Positions 16,900 through 26,721 of a DNA stretch of 41,552 nt are shown one piece after another (position 1 is the stretch's first letter; every line of letters begins with the position of its first letter). The translations under genes and the position numbers were made by a program. Under the pieces are notes generated by a model, which saw only the letters and a program-made list of their open reading frames with translations, ran no database searches and was not told the origin of the DNA. Source of the stretch: Fidelibacterota bacterium (lineage in GTDB: Bacteria > Fidelibacterota > UBA2242); contig JADHWC010000013.1 of the NCBI GenBank assembly GCA_016783665.1, positions 1 to 41,552 on the forward strand, given 5' to 3'.

Positions 16900-19800
16900 C
16901 TATTTAAGAAATATCATCTTTTTCGATAGAATTACATCCTGACATTCCAGGGTAAAGATATAAACACCGGCGCTTACCGGTCTCCCACTGCCGTCTTTGC
17001 CATTCCAAATCACCGCATAAATTCCTGCTTTTCTTTTTCCATCAAACAGCGTTATGACCTGTCGTCCGTTGACATCATATATCGTCAAGCGGATATCAGC
17101 CATTTCCGGTAAATCAAACCGGATCGTCGTAACCGGATTAAAGGGATTGGGATAATTTTGATACAGTGCAAAAGTCTCCGGCAACAGGTTTTCAGTAGCA
17201 ATATCCAGCGAACTGGTTCGGAAAGTAAATGTATCCGATAAAGCGCTGGCGCCTGCTTTGTCAACTATTTCAACATACCAGGCATACTCATAATCGAGTT
17301 TTACTTTACGGCGGTCGCAATAGGTTGTATCCGTTCCATAGGTATACTTTCGGGTGGCGTCCGTTCGCCAGTAATAGAGATAATATAAAAGCTCATCATA
17401 AGGATCGACATCCTGCGCCGCAGTCCATTGAAACAGCGGATATTCGGTAAAAATGTATCCATTATTACCGGGCGTCAGTAACATAACCGGAGACGGCGGA
17501 TCGTTTTCAAGATTGATAGCAAAGGAACAATAATCCTCGCTATTTACCGTTACAGCGCCGGATCGATCAGTAGCTTCAACCCGCCAATAATAAACGGTGT
17601 TATCAAGTAATGAATCTTCGAGAGTAATACTGGTATTTTCTCCTTCGTAGACAACAATAAAATCATCTAATCCGGTGCCAATTTTTAACCTGTAAATCAC
17701 CTGATCATTGACATCCGGATCGGCTGCGGCATTCCATTGGAATGTTGGTGTAAGGTCCTGTAGAACTTCATCAACTGCGGGAGACAGTAATGAAAATGCT
17801 TCCGGTGGGCTATTCTCACTGTTCACTTTAAATGACCAGACGGCTGAAATCAGTGTATCATTGGCTGCGGTTATCATTATCACTTTCCAGAAATATTCCG
17901 CATTCTCGATCAATGGGTACTCAGGTTTGTAAAAATTTGTATCGATTTCAATCAAAGCTGTATTTCTAAAATCAGACGTCGTATGTAAAAATAATTGATA
18001 AGTTGCAGATGATGCTGAATTATCCGACGGAATTTGCAGTGAATAATTCGCTTTTTCATCTCTAAGAATACTCAGAAAGAGTTCTCGGTCTCCTTTCGAT
18101 AAAACAGTTGGAACCCAATAAAACAGCGGCTGCCTTGTCGCGATAACGCTCTCTTTTTCAGGCACGATCAAACTGAAATCGCCCGGAACCGGAGGATCAA
18201 CGTGGATGTATGCGGTTTTGACTTCAGTTATTGCCGTATCGCCATATTCGACAGCCAGTGAAACCGTATAGTCTCCGGCATCACGAAAAATATGTATCGG
18301 ATTTCGTACTGTGCTGATATTGCCATCATCGAATTCCCATCGTATTGTGCAATCTTCAGGTAAATACTCGGAGATATTCGAAAATTGAATTGTCAACGGA
18401 GCATTCCCCGACTGAAATTCTGCTGTAAAATCAACAGTCACCGGTCTTTCAATCGACCATTTTATCGCATCAAATACTAATTTCTGTCCGGCAATTCCCG
18501 ATGCATCACCAAGTTTCACATAAGATTCTGTGCCAGATCTGAAGATATAATTCCCAAGCAATACCCACTGATCGGGAAATTGACTTTGATCGATACTCCC
18601 CTGTGATACGGAGTCTGCATGATTTATTGAATAAACAGCATTTGTTGCCGGTTGATCGGAAGTGGGGATATATGCATACACATCATAATGCGCCAGGGAT
18701 GGCAGATTCGGCGTCCACGTCGCATAACAGGTGTCCTCATTTACAGATATTCTGGAATAACACCACCAGTAATGACCATTATATCCTGCCTTTTTATCTT
18801 TCCATAGAGACACTGAAGCCGGTGATTGAGTATGCAGGTAAAATCCGTTTTCCAGATGCCTGTCGTCAACCAGCGTATCAGCCCGGGCTGCTTTATTAAA
18901 ACGCGTCGAAATACACCACGGAATCCCCGATCCGGCGGAAGCAAGGTTGACATTGCCTTCATTATAGCCGGGCCAATCATACAACGCCCCGCTGCCATCA
19001 TAGGACGGATAACCGACTGTGTTTTTATTACCATAGGGATCATTAAAGATCAAGGTCTTCTTCCCTTCAACAATTCCCTTTGCCAGTACAAGATGACCTG
19101 AGCCGGTCAACCAGACACACATTGTATATGGGTGACCGGCATTGATTTCAGATGTTGTTTTTTCCCATGTTGTAGATTCTTGATCACTTGAAGTTAATCC
19201 GTGATTCCGATAATAATCATCCATATGATTACTGGGTCGATTACTCCCTGACCACATATAGCCATAGCCGCCTTTTCCGGCAGTATGACCACCCGGAGAT
19301 GATGAATAGGAATAATCGGTTTCACGGTAATAATAACGCTCGCAGATATATCGTCCCCAATAACTTTTATGGCTGTAGGGGCTTGAGCAACGAGTTTCCC
19401 AGCGAGGTAAAATATTGTAGTAGGCTAAAACCATTGCTGCCGCCGTCGGAGCGCAGGCATAATATCCCCAGAACCAGTCCGGTACATCATAGACCTGATG
19501 AAGATAGGGAACCTGTATTCCTTCGGATTCGTTTTCGAAATGCTTTATCGATTGAGATGGCGCAAAGCTTTTTTCATCGGAAGTTGGCTTAATAACCCGT
19601 GGATTGGATATTTCTGACTTTTGAATGTTGATATCGGAGATGATAAGTTCCTTTTTATCAAAGACATGGTAAAGAACCTGACGGTCATTATTAGAGAATA
19701 CAGGATCCATTTCAAAAATCTGTTTCGTATCCGTGATTTTTCTTTGATTCGTCCCGTCGAATCGAATCGTATATATATCAGTATTTAGTAACTCAAAATT

Positions 19801-20538
19801 CTCGATTTCTTTTTTATAGAAAATTATCCATTCCGAATCATCCGACCATGTCGGCTGATGTCCTTCACCCAGATCAAACGTCCTGTCGTTGATCCGATCA
19901 TAAACATAGATTTTACTATCAAAACCGGAATATAAAATGTAGCGTGAATTTGGCGACCATTGAGGACAATAATAACCGCCTTCACTGTCCGTAATCACTG
20001 ATCTTTCACCGGTTTGCAGATCGATTATCCATAACTGGTCGTTATCATCATTATAACAGGCGTTTTCACCATCGGGGGAAATTGGAGCAATGTTGGAGTA
20101 AACCCCGAGATCAATTTCTCTTCCATCCGATATAATTAACCGGCTACCTACCGTATATGCCACACGACTATCACGTGTAAAACCTGGTTGCCCAACCCAC
20201 TGCGATGGCTCTGTCAATCTTCTAATTTCTCCATTATTCAAATCAATAATAGCGGGAGACTGCATTCCTTTTTTGTCGATGAATTTAAAACCAACCCTTT
20301 GCATATCGGGAGCAAGCGTGTAATACAAACCACTGCTCCTGGAATCGGTCAGGACTTCAGTTTTACCATTCCGGTAAAGATAGATCGCCGATGTATAATT
20401 ATCCGTAAACACAAATCCGTCCTCAATAACGCGAGGATTTCGAATATATCCTTTTTCTTCCATTACATCCCGGGCTGCGATGAAGTGAACAAATGCAACT
20501 GTGAGTATGATGATATCGCTTAACTTATTTATTTTCAT
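16900..20538 (-). CDS. Giant secreted protein: TolB-like propeller, C39-like peptidase, golvesin, PKD, Fn3 and T9SS sorting domains
   Basis: 1212 residues from the ATG at 20538, chosen for AGGAG four bases upstream and the signal peptide behind it; the open frame extends ten codons further. Order: TolB/WD40-like beta-propeller (about 35-310; SPDGENA, WSPNSRYILYSG); papain-like C39-type domain with Cys 362 in YYACAPTAAAMV, His 482 in TGSGHLVLAKG and Asp 500 in FNDPYGN, a full putative triad; golvesin-like domain (about 555-685, with GYNGHYWWCYSRI and IAGQKLVFDAIKW); a PKD domain (WEFDDGNISTVRNPIHIF); three Fn3-like repeats (TPTFQWNAAADPDVND type); and a T9SS tail (LYQNYPNPFNPVTTIRFDLP). Probably a surface or released protein that handles peptides or peptidoglycan stems; substrate unknown. 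It follows the PorZ-like gene on the same strand after a gap of 300 bases. Confidence 0.88.
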   Translation of the reverse strand: MKINKLSDIIILTVAFVHFIAARDVMEEKGYIRNPRVIEDGFVFTDNYTSAIYLYRNGKTEVLTDSRSSGLYYTLAPDMQRVGFKFIDKKGMQSPAIIDLNNGEIRRLTEPSQWVGQPGFTRDSRVAYTVGSRLIISDGREIDLGVYSNIAPISPDGENACYNDDNDQLWIIDLQTGERSVITDSEGGYYCPQWSPNSRYILYSGFDSKIYVYDRINDRTFDLGEGHQPTWSDDSEWIIFYKKEIENFELLNTDIYTIRFDGTNQRKITDTKQIFEMDPVFSNNDRQVLYHVFDKKELIISDINIQKSEISNPRVIKPTSDEKSFAPSQSIKHFENESEGIQVPYLHQVYDVPDWFWGYYACAPTAAAMVLAYYNILPRWETRCSSPYSHKSYWGRYICERYYYRETDYSYSSSPGGHTAGKGGYGYMWSGSNRPSNHMDDYYRNHGLTSSDQESTTWEKTTSEINAGHPYTMCVWLTGSGHLVLAKGIVEGKKTLIFNDPYGNKNTVGYPSYDGSGALYDWPGYNEGNVNLASAGSGIPWCISTRFNKAARADTLVDDRHLENGFYLHTQSPASVSLWKDKKAGYNGHYWWCYSRISVNEDTCYATWTPNLPSLAHYDVYAYIPTSDQPATNAVYSINHADSVSQGSIDQSQFPDQWVLLGNYIFRSGTESYVKLGDASGIAGQKLVFDAIKWSIERPVTVDFTAEFQSGNAPLTIQFSNISEYLPEDCTIRWEFDDGNISTVRNPIHIFRDAGDYTVSLAVEYGDTAITEVKTAYIHVDPPVPGDFSLIVPEKESVIATRQPLFYWVPTVLSKGDRELFLSILRDEKANYSLQIPSDNSASSATYQLFLHTTSDFRNTALIEIDTNFYKPEYPLIENAEYFWKVIMITAANDTLISAVWSFKVNSENSPPEAFSLLSPAVDEVLQDLTPTFQWNAAADPDVNDQVIYRLKIGTGLDDFIVVYEGENTSITLEDSLLDNTVYYWRVEATDRSGAVTVNSEDYCSFAINLENDPPSPVMLLTPGNNGYIFTEYPLFQWTAAQDVDPYDELLYYLYYWRTDATRKYTYGTDTTYCDRRKVKLDYEYAWYVEIVDKAGASALSDTFTFRTSSLDIATENLLPETFALYQNYPNPFNPVTTIRFDLPEMADIRLTIYDVNGRQVITLFDGKRKAGIYAVIWNGKDGSGRPVSAGVYIFTLECQDVILSKKMIFLK

Positions 20539-20836
20539 GCTGCTCCTGCAAATTAAATAACCAGTCAAAACTATAATGACAAAAGCGAAAGTGCAAGCGT
20601 GGAAACCAGAATTATGAATCTGATTTATCCTTTATCACTCTTTTTTATTTTTTCCAGATAGCAGCAAGTTTATCGTCGTTACCGTTCTGGTAGACGATTA
20701 ATAAGATTATGTTTGATTGATTTCAACAGACTGAAACAATATTCGCGCCGTTTTTTCGACAATTCTTCCAAGGACAACTGCTTCGCTACGATAATCTATT
20801 TTTGAAATATCAAAGCTACTTTTAACCATATTCAAT
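20539..20836. other. Intergenic region before the giant secreted protein
   Basis: About 300 bases between the PorZ-like stop and the start of the next minus-strand gene. It includes the ribosome site just above 20538. I see no strong hairpin with a T-run, so read-through from the riboflavin operon is possible but unproven. Confidence 0.4.
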
Positions 20837-23218
20837 TTATTTCCGTATTACGGCAATTTTCCCAACGGTAGTATCACCATCTTTAGTGTACGCCATGCAG
20901 AGATAGACGCCGCTGCCGACGTATCGTCCCCGGTGATCTTTTCCATCCCAGAATGCCTGCTGACCAATTATATTCCCGTCAATATGAGATAAATGTCTGA
21001 CGAAGGTTCCGTCAATTGTGACGATCTTTACATCAGATTCCTGTATCAAACCATCGATAACAAACGGTCGGGCAGACGGTATTTCGAATGGCATTGGAAA
21101 CAGCGTGAGTTGCCGGTATTCATTACCGTAAACCGCATAAGGTGATTTATAAATTGAAATGCCTTTATTCGTGGCGAGATATACGATTCCATCATCAGAA
21201 TCAAAAGCGATATCCATTACATAATTACTAAGGATACCTGAATTCCCGGTTGTAAAACCTTCAACATCGTTTAACCAGATACCGTTGTGAGTATAGACTT
21301 TCACACCGGAACCGACGGTTGAGATCCATTTATTATTTAAACCATCAACTTTGATCCTGCACTCTTTGGCAAATGGCACACTCGTCAGAACTGCCGGATC
21401 AATCTGGCTAAAGTATCCATTGGAAAAGTTATCGGATACTACTGCCCGCTGAATACCTTTAGAAGACATAATCCATAAGTAACCTTCCCGGTCAAAGACA
21501 ATCGAATAAACTGAATTATCCGCAAGACCGTCACTGGTTGTAATCCAGCGCCATTCATCATCCGATTTATCGGAAATAGTTCCATTATGATCTATAATAA
21601 TTATCCCGCCTGCTGCCGGCGATGGTGAATCACCGCCATGCACTTCAGACGCAAACCAGACCCGCCCTTTGTCATCAAATATTATGGATGTTGTATGATA
21701 ATTCAGATACCCGTAAGATTCGGTGATATTGAAATGAACCCAGTGATTGTCCGAAGTTAAAACAGCAATAACATTGTCGTTTTGGGCATACTGATTGGCA
21801 ATCCAGAGATTGTCATTGTCATCGAGGGCAATATAGCCGATACCGAGATAATAGTCGCTGCCGCCCTTGCCGGCGGACGCTGCCAGCTTTTGATCAGTAG
21901 TATCATATACTTCATAATTCGTCAGGTCATCGGGATCAAATTCAAGCAGACCGCCCGGTCTTAAATATCGCTGATACGATCCGTACAGTGGCGCAAAATA
22001 GTGACCGTCTTTCCTGCGCATGAGGTTATAGATGCGTCCCGATGATGATAAAGAATATGCGATTGTATCCGCAACAAACTTGTCCCAATCCCGTTCATTA
22101 TTTTCATTAATACTGATAGAATTTGCTTTCCCATGAATATTATACCATCCGTCCGGGGTCTGCATACTGAATCCCTTCTGCGTCCCAGCCATCAGACTAC
22201 CGTCTTCATTAACCCACAGAGCGGTATAAATATTATCCAAAATCGTATTTGGTGTATAATACCGGAGAGTTTCATCAGAATAAGTCCAGAGACATTTGGA
22301 ATCGGAGCCACCCCATAAAACATCATTTGAATCAAATACGCATTTCGTTGTACTTCCCTGTAAAACATTCTTCCATGAGCCGGAATTATATCTATACACT
22401 CCACCGTTTGTCGTTGCATAAAGTATACCGGAATTATCCGTTATCAGCAAATTAATATCAAGCGTAAAACTGTCGTTATATAAATTTGCCTGATTGCCCT
22501 CAATTTGGAACAGCGCCGATCCCAGATTTGCCAGGATCATTCCCTCGTAATTGACAACATTAGATGAGTAGCCCGATGCAGGAAAATCAACCTTTTGCCA
22601 GGCTGAAGAAGGTTTCAAATCGATCTGATTCAGATCGGCAAAAAGTAGCCCGGTATTCGTGGCGACCCATAATGTATCACCAATAACCGTCAACGAATTG
22701 ATTTCAGAAATTTCAGTGGGAAAACTTTCAAACCGATCCTTGTAATGATACTTTGTTCCGGAAGTCTTAAAATAAGAAATACCCCAGTCAACGTTTATCT
22801 GATACGCTGCAAACGCTGCGTTTCCATGAAATGCAATAGAACTTATACTGGTCAACTTATCACCGAAAACATTTTCGGTAAAGACCTGCTCGACAGTTTT
22901 TGTCTCCATATTCCAAATATTTATTTCGCCATCAGGAAAACTCATTCCCAACCAGAGGCGACCGAATTTGTCTTCGGTAAGACACTGAATATCGTTGCGC
23001 GTGAGATCATGTCTGATTGTATATGTGTTGAATTGCTGAGTGCTTCTGTCAAACTCAACCAACCCGCCGCTGCTGGCGCCATAGACATAATTACCCTTTA
23101 CAATAACATCCCTGACGTTGAGAACCGAAGTGTAACTATCCCATTCGCCGACTACTGCCTGACTGAAAGAAATAACCGGTATTAGAAAAAACAGGGGAAA
23201 AAGCAGTATTTTTCTCAC
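20837..23218 (-). CDS. PorZ-like beta-propeller protein with T9SS C-terminal domain
   Basis: 793 residues; GTG start with AAAGG upstream that overlaps the ribH stop. A signal peptide (KILLFPLFFLIPVISFSQ) leads into many two-component-regulator-type propeller repeats (VYGASSGGLVEFD, LWVATNTGLLFADL, LWIMSSKGIQRAVV, VYLATNKGISIY). The tail from about residue 710 is a sorting domain (LTLFPMPFEIP, VKIVTIDGTFVRHL, FWDGKDHRGRYVGSGVYL). The opening GEWDSYTSVLNVRDV, the length and the layout resemble PorZ, a T9SS cell-surface component that in Porphyromonas helps attach cargo to anionic LPS. Whether it is the true PorZ or another propeller cargo is uncertain. It is only 3 bases after ribH and so probably shares the rib transcript. 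Confidence 0.75.
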   Translation of the reverse strand: MRKILLFPLFFLIPVISFSQAVVGEWDSYTSVLNVRDVIVKGNYVYGASSGGLVEFDRSTQQFNTYTIRHDLTRNDIQCLTEDKFGRLWLGMSFPDGEINIWNMETKTVEQVFTENVFGDKLTSISSIAFHGNAAFAAYQINVDWGISYFKTSGTKYHYKDRFESFPTEISEINSLTVIGDTLWVATNTGLLFADLNQIDLKPSSAWQKVDFPASGYSSNVVNYEGMILANLGSALFQIEGNQANLYNDSFTLDINLLITDNSGILYATTNGGVYRYNSGSWKNVLQGSTTKCVFDSNDVLWGGSDSKCLWTYSDETLRYYTPNTILDNIYTALWVNEDGSLMAGTQKGFSMQTPDGWYNIHGKANSISINENNERDWDKFVADTIAYSLSSSGRIYNLMRRKDGHYFAPLYGSYQRYLRPGGLLEFDPDDLTNYEVYDTTDQKLAASAGKGGSDYYLGIGYIALDDNDNLWIANQYAQNDNVIAVLTSDNHWVHFNITESYGYLNYHTTSIIFDDKGRVWFASEVHGGDSPSPAAGGIIIIDHNGTISDKSDDEWRWITTSDGLADNSVYSIVFDREGYLWIMSSKGIQRAVVSDNFSNGYFSQIDPAVLTSVPFAKECRIKVDGLNNKWISTVGSGVKVYTHNGIWLNDVEGFTTGNSGILSNYVMDIAFDSDDGIVYLATNKGISIYKSPYAVYGNEYRQLTLFPMPFEIPSARPFVIDGLIQESDVKIVTIDGTFVRHLSHIDGNIIGQQAFWDGKDHRGRYVGSGVYLCMAYTKDGDTTVGKIAVIRK

Positions 23219-23221
23219 GAA

Positions 23222-23692
23222 CTACCTTTTGATTGTTCTGATCAGATTCGCCATTTCAATCATATTCAATGCAGCATCCCAGCCTTTGTTTCCTGATTTT
23301 GTCCCGGCTCGCTCAAGCGCCTGTTCAATCGTATCGGTAGTTAATACACCATAAATAATCGGCACTTCAGACTCCATCGACAACCGGGCGATCCCTTTAG
23401 AAGATTCAGCGGCAACTACATCAAAATGCGGTGTAGCTCCGCGGATAACAGCGCCAAGACAAATCACGCCGTCAAATTTCTTTGAATTCGCAACGGCTTT
23501 CGCCACAGGTGGAATTTCCATGGCGCCTGGCACCCAGTAAATATGAATATCATCCTCTTTGGTTCCATGCCTTTTCAGACAATCGAGAGCGCCTTCCAGT
23601 AATTCTTTCGTGATCAAATCATTAAACCGACTAACAATGATTGCGGTTTTCATTTTTTCAGCGGATAATACGCCTTCATAAATCTTTGCCAT
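23222..23692 (-). CDS. ribH: 6,7-dimethyl-8-ribityllumazine synthase
   Basis: 156 residues, the normal length. It joins 5-amino-6-ribitylamino-uracil and dihydroxybutanone phosphate, the step before riboflavin. Visible family motifs: IVSRFND near residue 19, WVPGAMEIP near 53 (substrate loop) and [14 protein letters not shown] with the catalytic His 89, then [12 protein letters not shown] and NKGWDAA. The ribosome site AGGTG overlaps the ribBA stop, 7 bases away, so translation is coupled. Cytoplasmic, expected to form 60-subunit or pentameric shells. Confidence 0.98.
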   Translation of the reverse strand: MAKIYEGVLSAEKMKTAIIVSRFNDLITKELLEGALDCLKRHGTKEDDIHIYWVPGAMEIPPVAKAVANSKKFDGVICLGAVIRGATPHFDVVAAESSKGIARLSMESEVPIIYGVLTTDTIEQALERAGTKSGNKGWDAALNMIEMANLIRTIKR

Positions 23693-23699
23693 AATTCAC

Positions 23700-24908
23700 C
23701 TACTTCTTTTTATTTAAGATCATATGTCCCATTTTATCGCGTTTTGTTTTAAGATATTTTTCATTATTTGGATTTGGTGGAATTTCGATCGGTATTCTAT
23801 CAATTATTTCCAATCCGTATCCTTGCAGTCCAACAATTTTCTTTGGATTGTTCGTCAATAAGGTCATCTTTTTAATACCCAGATCAGAGAGCATTTGGGC
23901 GCCCATTCCATAATCCCGCAAATCCGGTAAAAACCCAAGTCGCACATTTGCTTCAACAGTATCCATACCCTGGTCCTGCAAACCGTAGGCGCTGATTTTA
24001 TGTTTTAAACCAATTCCTCTACCTTCCTGTCGGAGATAGAGTACAACGCCTCTGCCTTCGTTGGCAATCATTTCCATTGCCCTTGTCAGTTGATCGCCGC
24101 AGTCACAGCGTAAAGAGCCAAATACATCGCCTGTCAAGCACTCCGAATGAACCCGCACCATAACCGGTTCACCATTTCCTACATCACCCATCACCATGGC
24201 AACATGTTCTTTTTCAGTTAAATGATCGATGTACACGATTATGTCGAATTTTCCGATCTTCGTTGGAAGCACAGCTTCGCTGATGCGTTCAATGTAGCGT
24301 TCATGTTTGCGACGATATTCGATTAGATCTTCGACTGTAATTATTTTTATATCATGTTCCTTAGCAATGGCCTGTAACGCCTCCCCGCGAGCCATTTCAC
24401 CATTTTCATCCATTATTTCGCACATGACACTGACAGGTTTCAACCCGGCAATCATTGCCAGATCAACAGACGCTTCCGTATGCCCTGTGCGACGCAGAAC
24501 TCCACCGGAACGGGCAACGATTGGAAAAATATGCCCCGGTCTTCCGAGATCATCCGGATTCGTATCAGGCTCAGCAAGCGCTTTAATAGTCGCTGCTCTG
24601 TCCGGAGCCGATATACCGGTAGTTGTTCCTTTTTTATAGTCAACACTAACTGTAAAGCTGGTGTTATGCAATGCCGTGTTATCCGCGACCATCAAATTCA
24701 ATCTTAATTCTCTTGCCCGTTTTTCTGTTAAACCTACGCACATCAGACCCCGGGCATGTTTTGCCATGAAATTAACGGCTGTGGGAGTTATTTTCTCAGC
24801 TGCTATGATAAAATCACCCTCATTTTCACGATTTTCATCATCGACGACAATGATAAATTTACCATTTATTAAATCGGCAACGGCTTCTTTAATCGTATTA
24901 AATTTCAT
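23700..24908 (-). CDS. ribBA: Bifunctional 3,4-dihydroxy-2-butanone-4-phosphate synthase / GTP cyclohydrolase II
   Basis: 402 residues with both domains. The N-terminal half (about 1-200) makes dihydroxybutanone phosphate: DDENRENEGD at 23-32 holds the acidic Mg and substrate residues, with GLMCVGL and RPGHIFP and RTGHTEASVDLA. The C-terminal half is GTP cyclohydrolase II: VHSECLTGDVFGSLRCDCG carries the three zinc cysteines, followed by LRQEGRGIGL and the YGMGAQ and LLTNNPKK segments. It therefore supplies both entry precursors of riboflavin. GAGGAAA precedes the ATG; ribE ends 46 bases upstream. Confidence 0.98.
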   Translation of the reverse strand: MKFNTIKEAVADLINGKFIIVVDDENRENEGDFIIAAEKITPTAVNFMAKHARGLMCVGLTEKRARELRLNLMVADNTALHNTSFTVSVDYKKGTTTGISAPDRAATIKALAEPDTNPDDLGRPGHIFPIVARSGGVLRRTGHTEASVDLAMIAGLKPVSVMCEIMDENGEMARGEALQAIAKEHDIKIITVEDLIEYRRKHERYIERISEAVLPTKIGKFDIIVYIDHLTEKEHVAMVMGDVGNGEPVMVRVHSECLTGDVFGSLRCDCGDQLTRAMEMIANEGRGVVLYLRQEGRGIGLKHKISAYGLQDQGMDTVEANVRLGFLPDLRDYGMGAQMLSDLGIKKMTLLTNNPKKIVGLQGYGLEIIDRIPIEIPPNPNNEKYLKTKRDKMGHMILNKKK

Positions 24909-24954
24909 TGCTTATTTCCTCGTTCGTATCTCCATGAGATTACTGTGTATTCAT

Positions 24955-25608
24955 TTATTTCTTCTTGCTTCCGTATCCCCAACTATTTATCGTGTCCTCG
25001 GTTATTGGTTTCACTGAAGATTTTCTGGTTACAAATTGTTCGATATATTTTGCCAGTAAATCAACCTCAATATTAACTAAGTCACCCATTCTTATGGTCT
25101 TCAAATTAGTATCCCGAAATGTCAGCGGAATTATGGCAACAGTAATCTGATTTGCTATGATCGATGCGACTGTCAAACTGATTCCGTTTATTGCGATTGA
25201 ACCTTTTGGAACAATGTATTGCTTCAGTTCATCGGGAACCTGGATAGTTATTGTTGCTGATTCCCCGGTTTTTACTATTGAGCTTATCGATCCGACTCCA
25301 TCCACATGTCCCTGGACAAAATGCCCGCCAAACCGACCATTCGCCGACATGGCGCGCTCAAGATTCACCTGGACGCCGGACTTGAAATATACTAATGTCG
25401 TCCTGGACAAAGTTTCATCGACGGCTTGTGCAGTAAAGCGATCATTCATCATGGATACAACACTGAGGCATATGCCATCGACAGCAACACTATCGCCAAT
25501 ATGTAAATCTTCAGTAACTTTTGTTGATAATATTTCAAATAGTTTTCCTTCAGGATTGGACTGAATCCGCTCAACTTTTCCAATCTCTTCGATAAGCCCG
25601 GTAAACAT
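24955..25608 (-). CDS. ribE: Riboflavin synthase, alpha chain
   Basis: 217 residues from the ATG at 25608. The frame is open 19 codons further, but MFTGLIEEIGKVERI is the invariant family start, and here the ATG shares an A with the ribD stop (TAATG), a coupling arrangement. Two similar lumazine-binding halves are seen: GDSVAVDGICLSV with GRFGGHFVQGHVDGVG in the first, and KGSIAINGISLTVAS with GDLVNIEVD in the second. It dismutates two lumazines into riboflavin. The last 20 residues (ITEDTINSWGYGSKKK) extend a little past the usual end. Confidence 0.98.
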   Translation of the reverse strand: MFTGLIEEIGKVERIQSNPEGKLFEILSTKVTEDLHIGDSVAVDGICLSVVSMMNDRFTAQAVDETLSRTTLVYFKSGVQVNLERAMSANGRFGGHFVQGHVDGVGSISSIVKTGESATITIQVPDELKQYIVPKGSIAINGISLTVASIIANQITVAIIPLTFRDTNLKTIRMGDLVNIEVDLLAKYIEQFVTRKSSVKPITEDTINSWGYGSKKK

Positions 25609-26693
25609 TATTTTAATTTTCCTCTTAATAAGATATCTGGACCAAGTTTCCGGGGCTCTGCCCACTCCAGCTGAATGGCGCTATCCAGTGATTTCATAAA
25701 ACCACTGAAGCTGAAAATCCCCTCTCCTAAAATTTTTGGGGCAATGAATAGTTGTAATTCATCTACCAAACGACTCTGAATCAGTGATCCGGCAACCTGA
25801 CCACCTCCCTCACAATAGATTGATGTTATCCCGAATTCCGCAAGATGTTTCATTGCATCATACAACTGAATCCAACCAAGCGTATCGCTATTGACCTGTA
25901 ATACATTAATCCCGGTTTTTTGAAGTTGTTCAACCTTTTTCTCTTTACCCTTTTGTGAAGTTATGACTACAGTCCGCTTCTTAAAATCATCGGAAACGAG
26001 TTTAAAACGATAGGGAATATTCAACACATCATCTAAAATAACTCTGTATGGGATAAACCCATCGGTTTCTCCAGGTAACAGCCCCGGATCATCCATGAAA
26101 ACCGTGCCCATTCCAACCATAATCGCATCGTGAATCTTTCTTTGATCTTTTACAAAGTTTCGCGCTTCGTCAGATGTTATCCATTTACTCTTTCCGGAAA
26201 CATCGGCAATATATCCGTCGGCTGTTTCCGCCAGCTTGAGTGTGATCCAGGGACGGTTTTCTTTGACAACGCTGATAAACCCCCGATTCAATTGTCGGGC
26301 TTCGTTTTCAAGCGCTCCAACACAAACTTTCACATCTGCCTCTTCCAAAATCCGAACGCCGTTCCCGTTAACCAGTGGATTCGGATCGATCATAGCGATG
26401 CGGACCTCTTTGATTCCAGCCTTGACGATTTCCTTGGCACAGGGAGGTGTTTTGCCATAAAAGCTACAGGGTTCAAGGTTTACATAAAGTGTTGATCCAT
26501 TAACTTCTGAACCGGCATTTTTTATTGCTTCAATTTCGGCATGAGAATCACCGAACTTTGGGTGATATCCTTCGCCAATAAGCTGATTATTTTTTACAAG
26601 TACCGCCCCCACCATTGGATTAGGGCTGGTAAAGCCTCTTCCCTTTTGGGCGAGTTTCAGTGCGTGTTTCATCCATTTTTCGTGCATATTCAT
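25608..26693 (-). CDS. ribD: Bifunctional diaminohydroxyphosphoribosylaminopyrimidine deaminase / reductase
   Basis: 361 residues. The deaminase domain shows the zinc site HAEIEAI and PCSFYGKTPPCAKEIV near residues 50-85; the reductase domain starts near 147 (RPWITLKLAETADG) and ends with CEGGGQVAGSLI and LFIAPKILG. It performs the second and third steps from GTP. The first ATG (26693) directly touches the riboswitch terminator's U-tract; a second ATG two codons on (26687) is equally good by homology. Neither has a standard ribosome site: only CGGGA, the terminator's 3' arm, lies upstream. It leads the operon ribD-ribE-ribBA-ribH. Confidence 0.97.
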   Translation of the reverse strand: MNMHEKWMKHALKLAQKGRGFTSPNPMVGAVLVKNNQLIGEGYHPKFGDSHAEIEAIKNAGSEVNGSTLYVNLEPCSFYGKTPPCAKEIVKAGIKEVRIAMIDPNPLVNGNGVRILEEADVKVCVGALENEARQLNRGFISVVKENRPWITLKLAETADGYIADVSGKSKWITSDEARNFVKDQRKIHDAIMVGMGTVFMDDPGLLPGETDGFIPYRVILDDVLNIPYRFKLVSDDFKKRTVVITSQKGKEKKVEQLQKTGINVLQVNSDTLGWIQLYDAMKHLAEFGITSIYCEGGGQVAGSLIQSRLVDELQLFIAPKILGEGIFSFSGFMKSLDSAIQLEWAEPRKLGPDILLRGKLK

Positions 26694-26715
26694 AAAAAAT
26701 CCCGAACGCCCGGGA
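26694..26715 (-). terminator. Intrinsic terminator of the FMN riboswitch expression platform
   Basis: On the minus strand TCCCG (26715-26711), loop GGCGTT, CGGGA (26704-26700) is followed by six T (26699-26694) and then at once the ribD ATG. It lies right after the aptamer, as expected for FMN-dependent termination. Its 3' arm is also the only Shine-Dalgarno-like stretch, so folding would block translation too. Confidence 0.8.
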
Positions 26716-26721
26716 CCTTAA

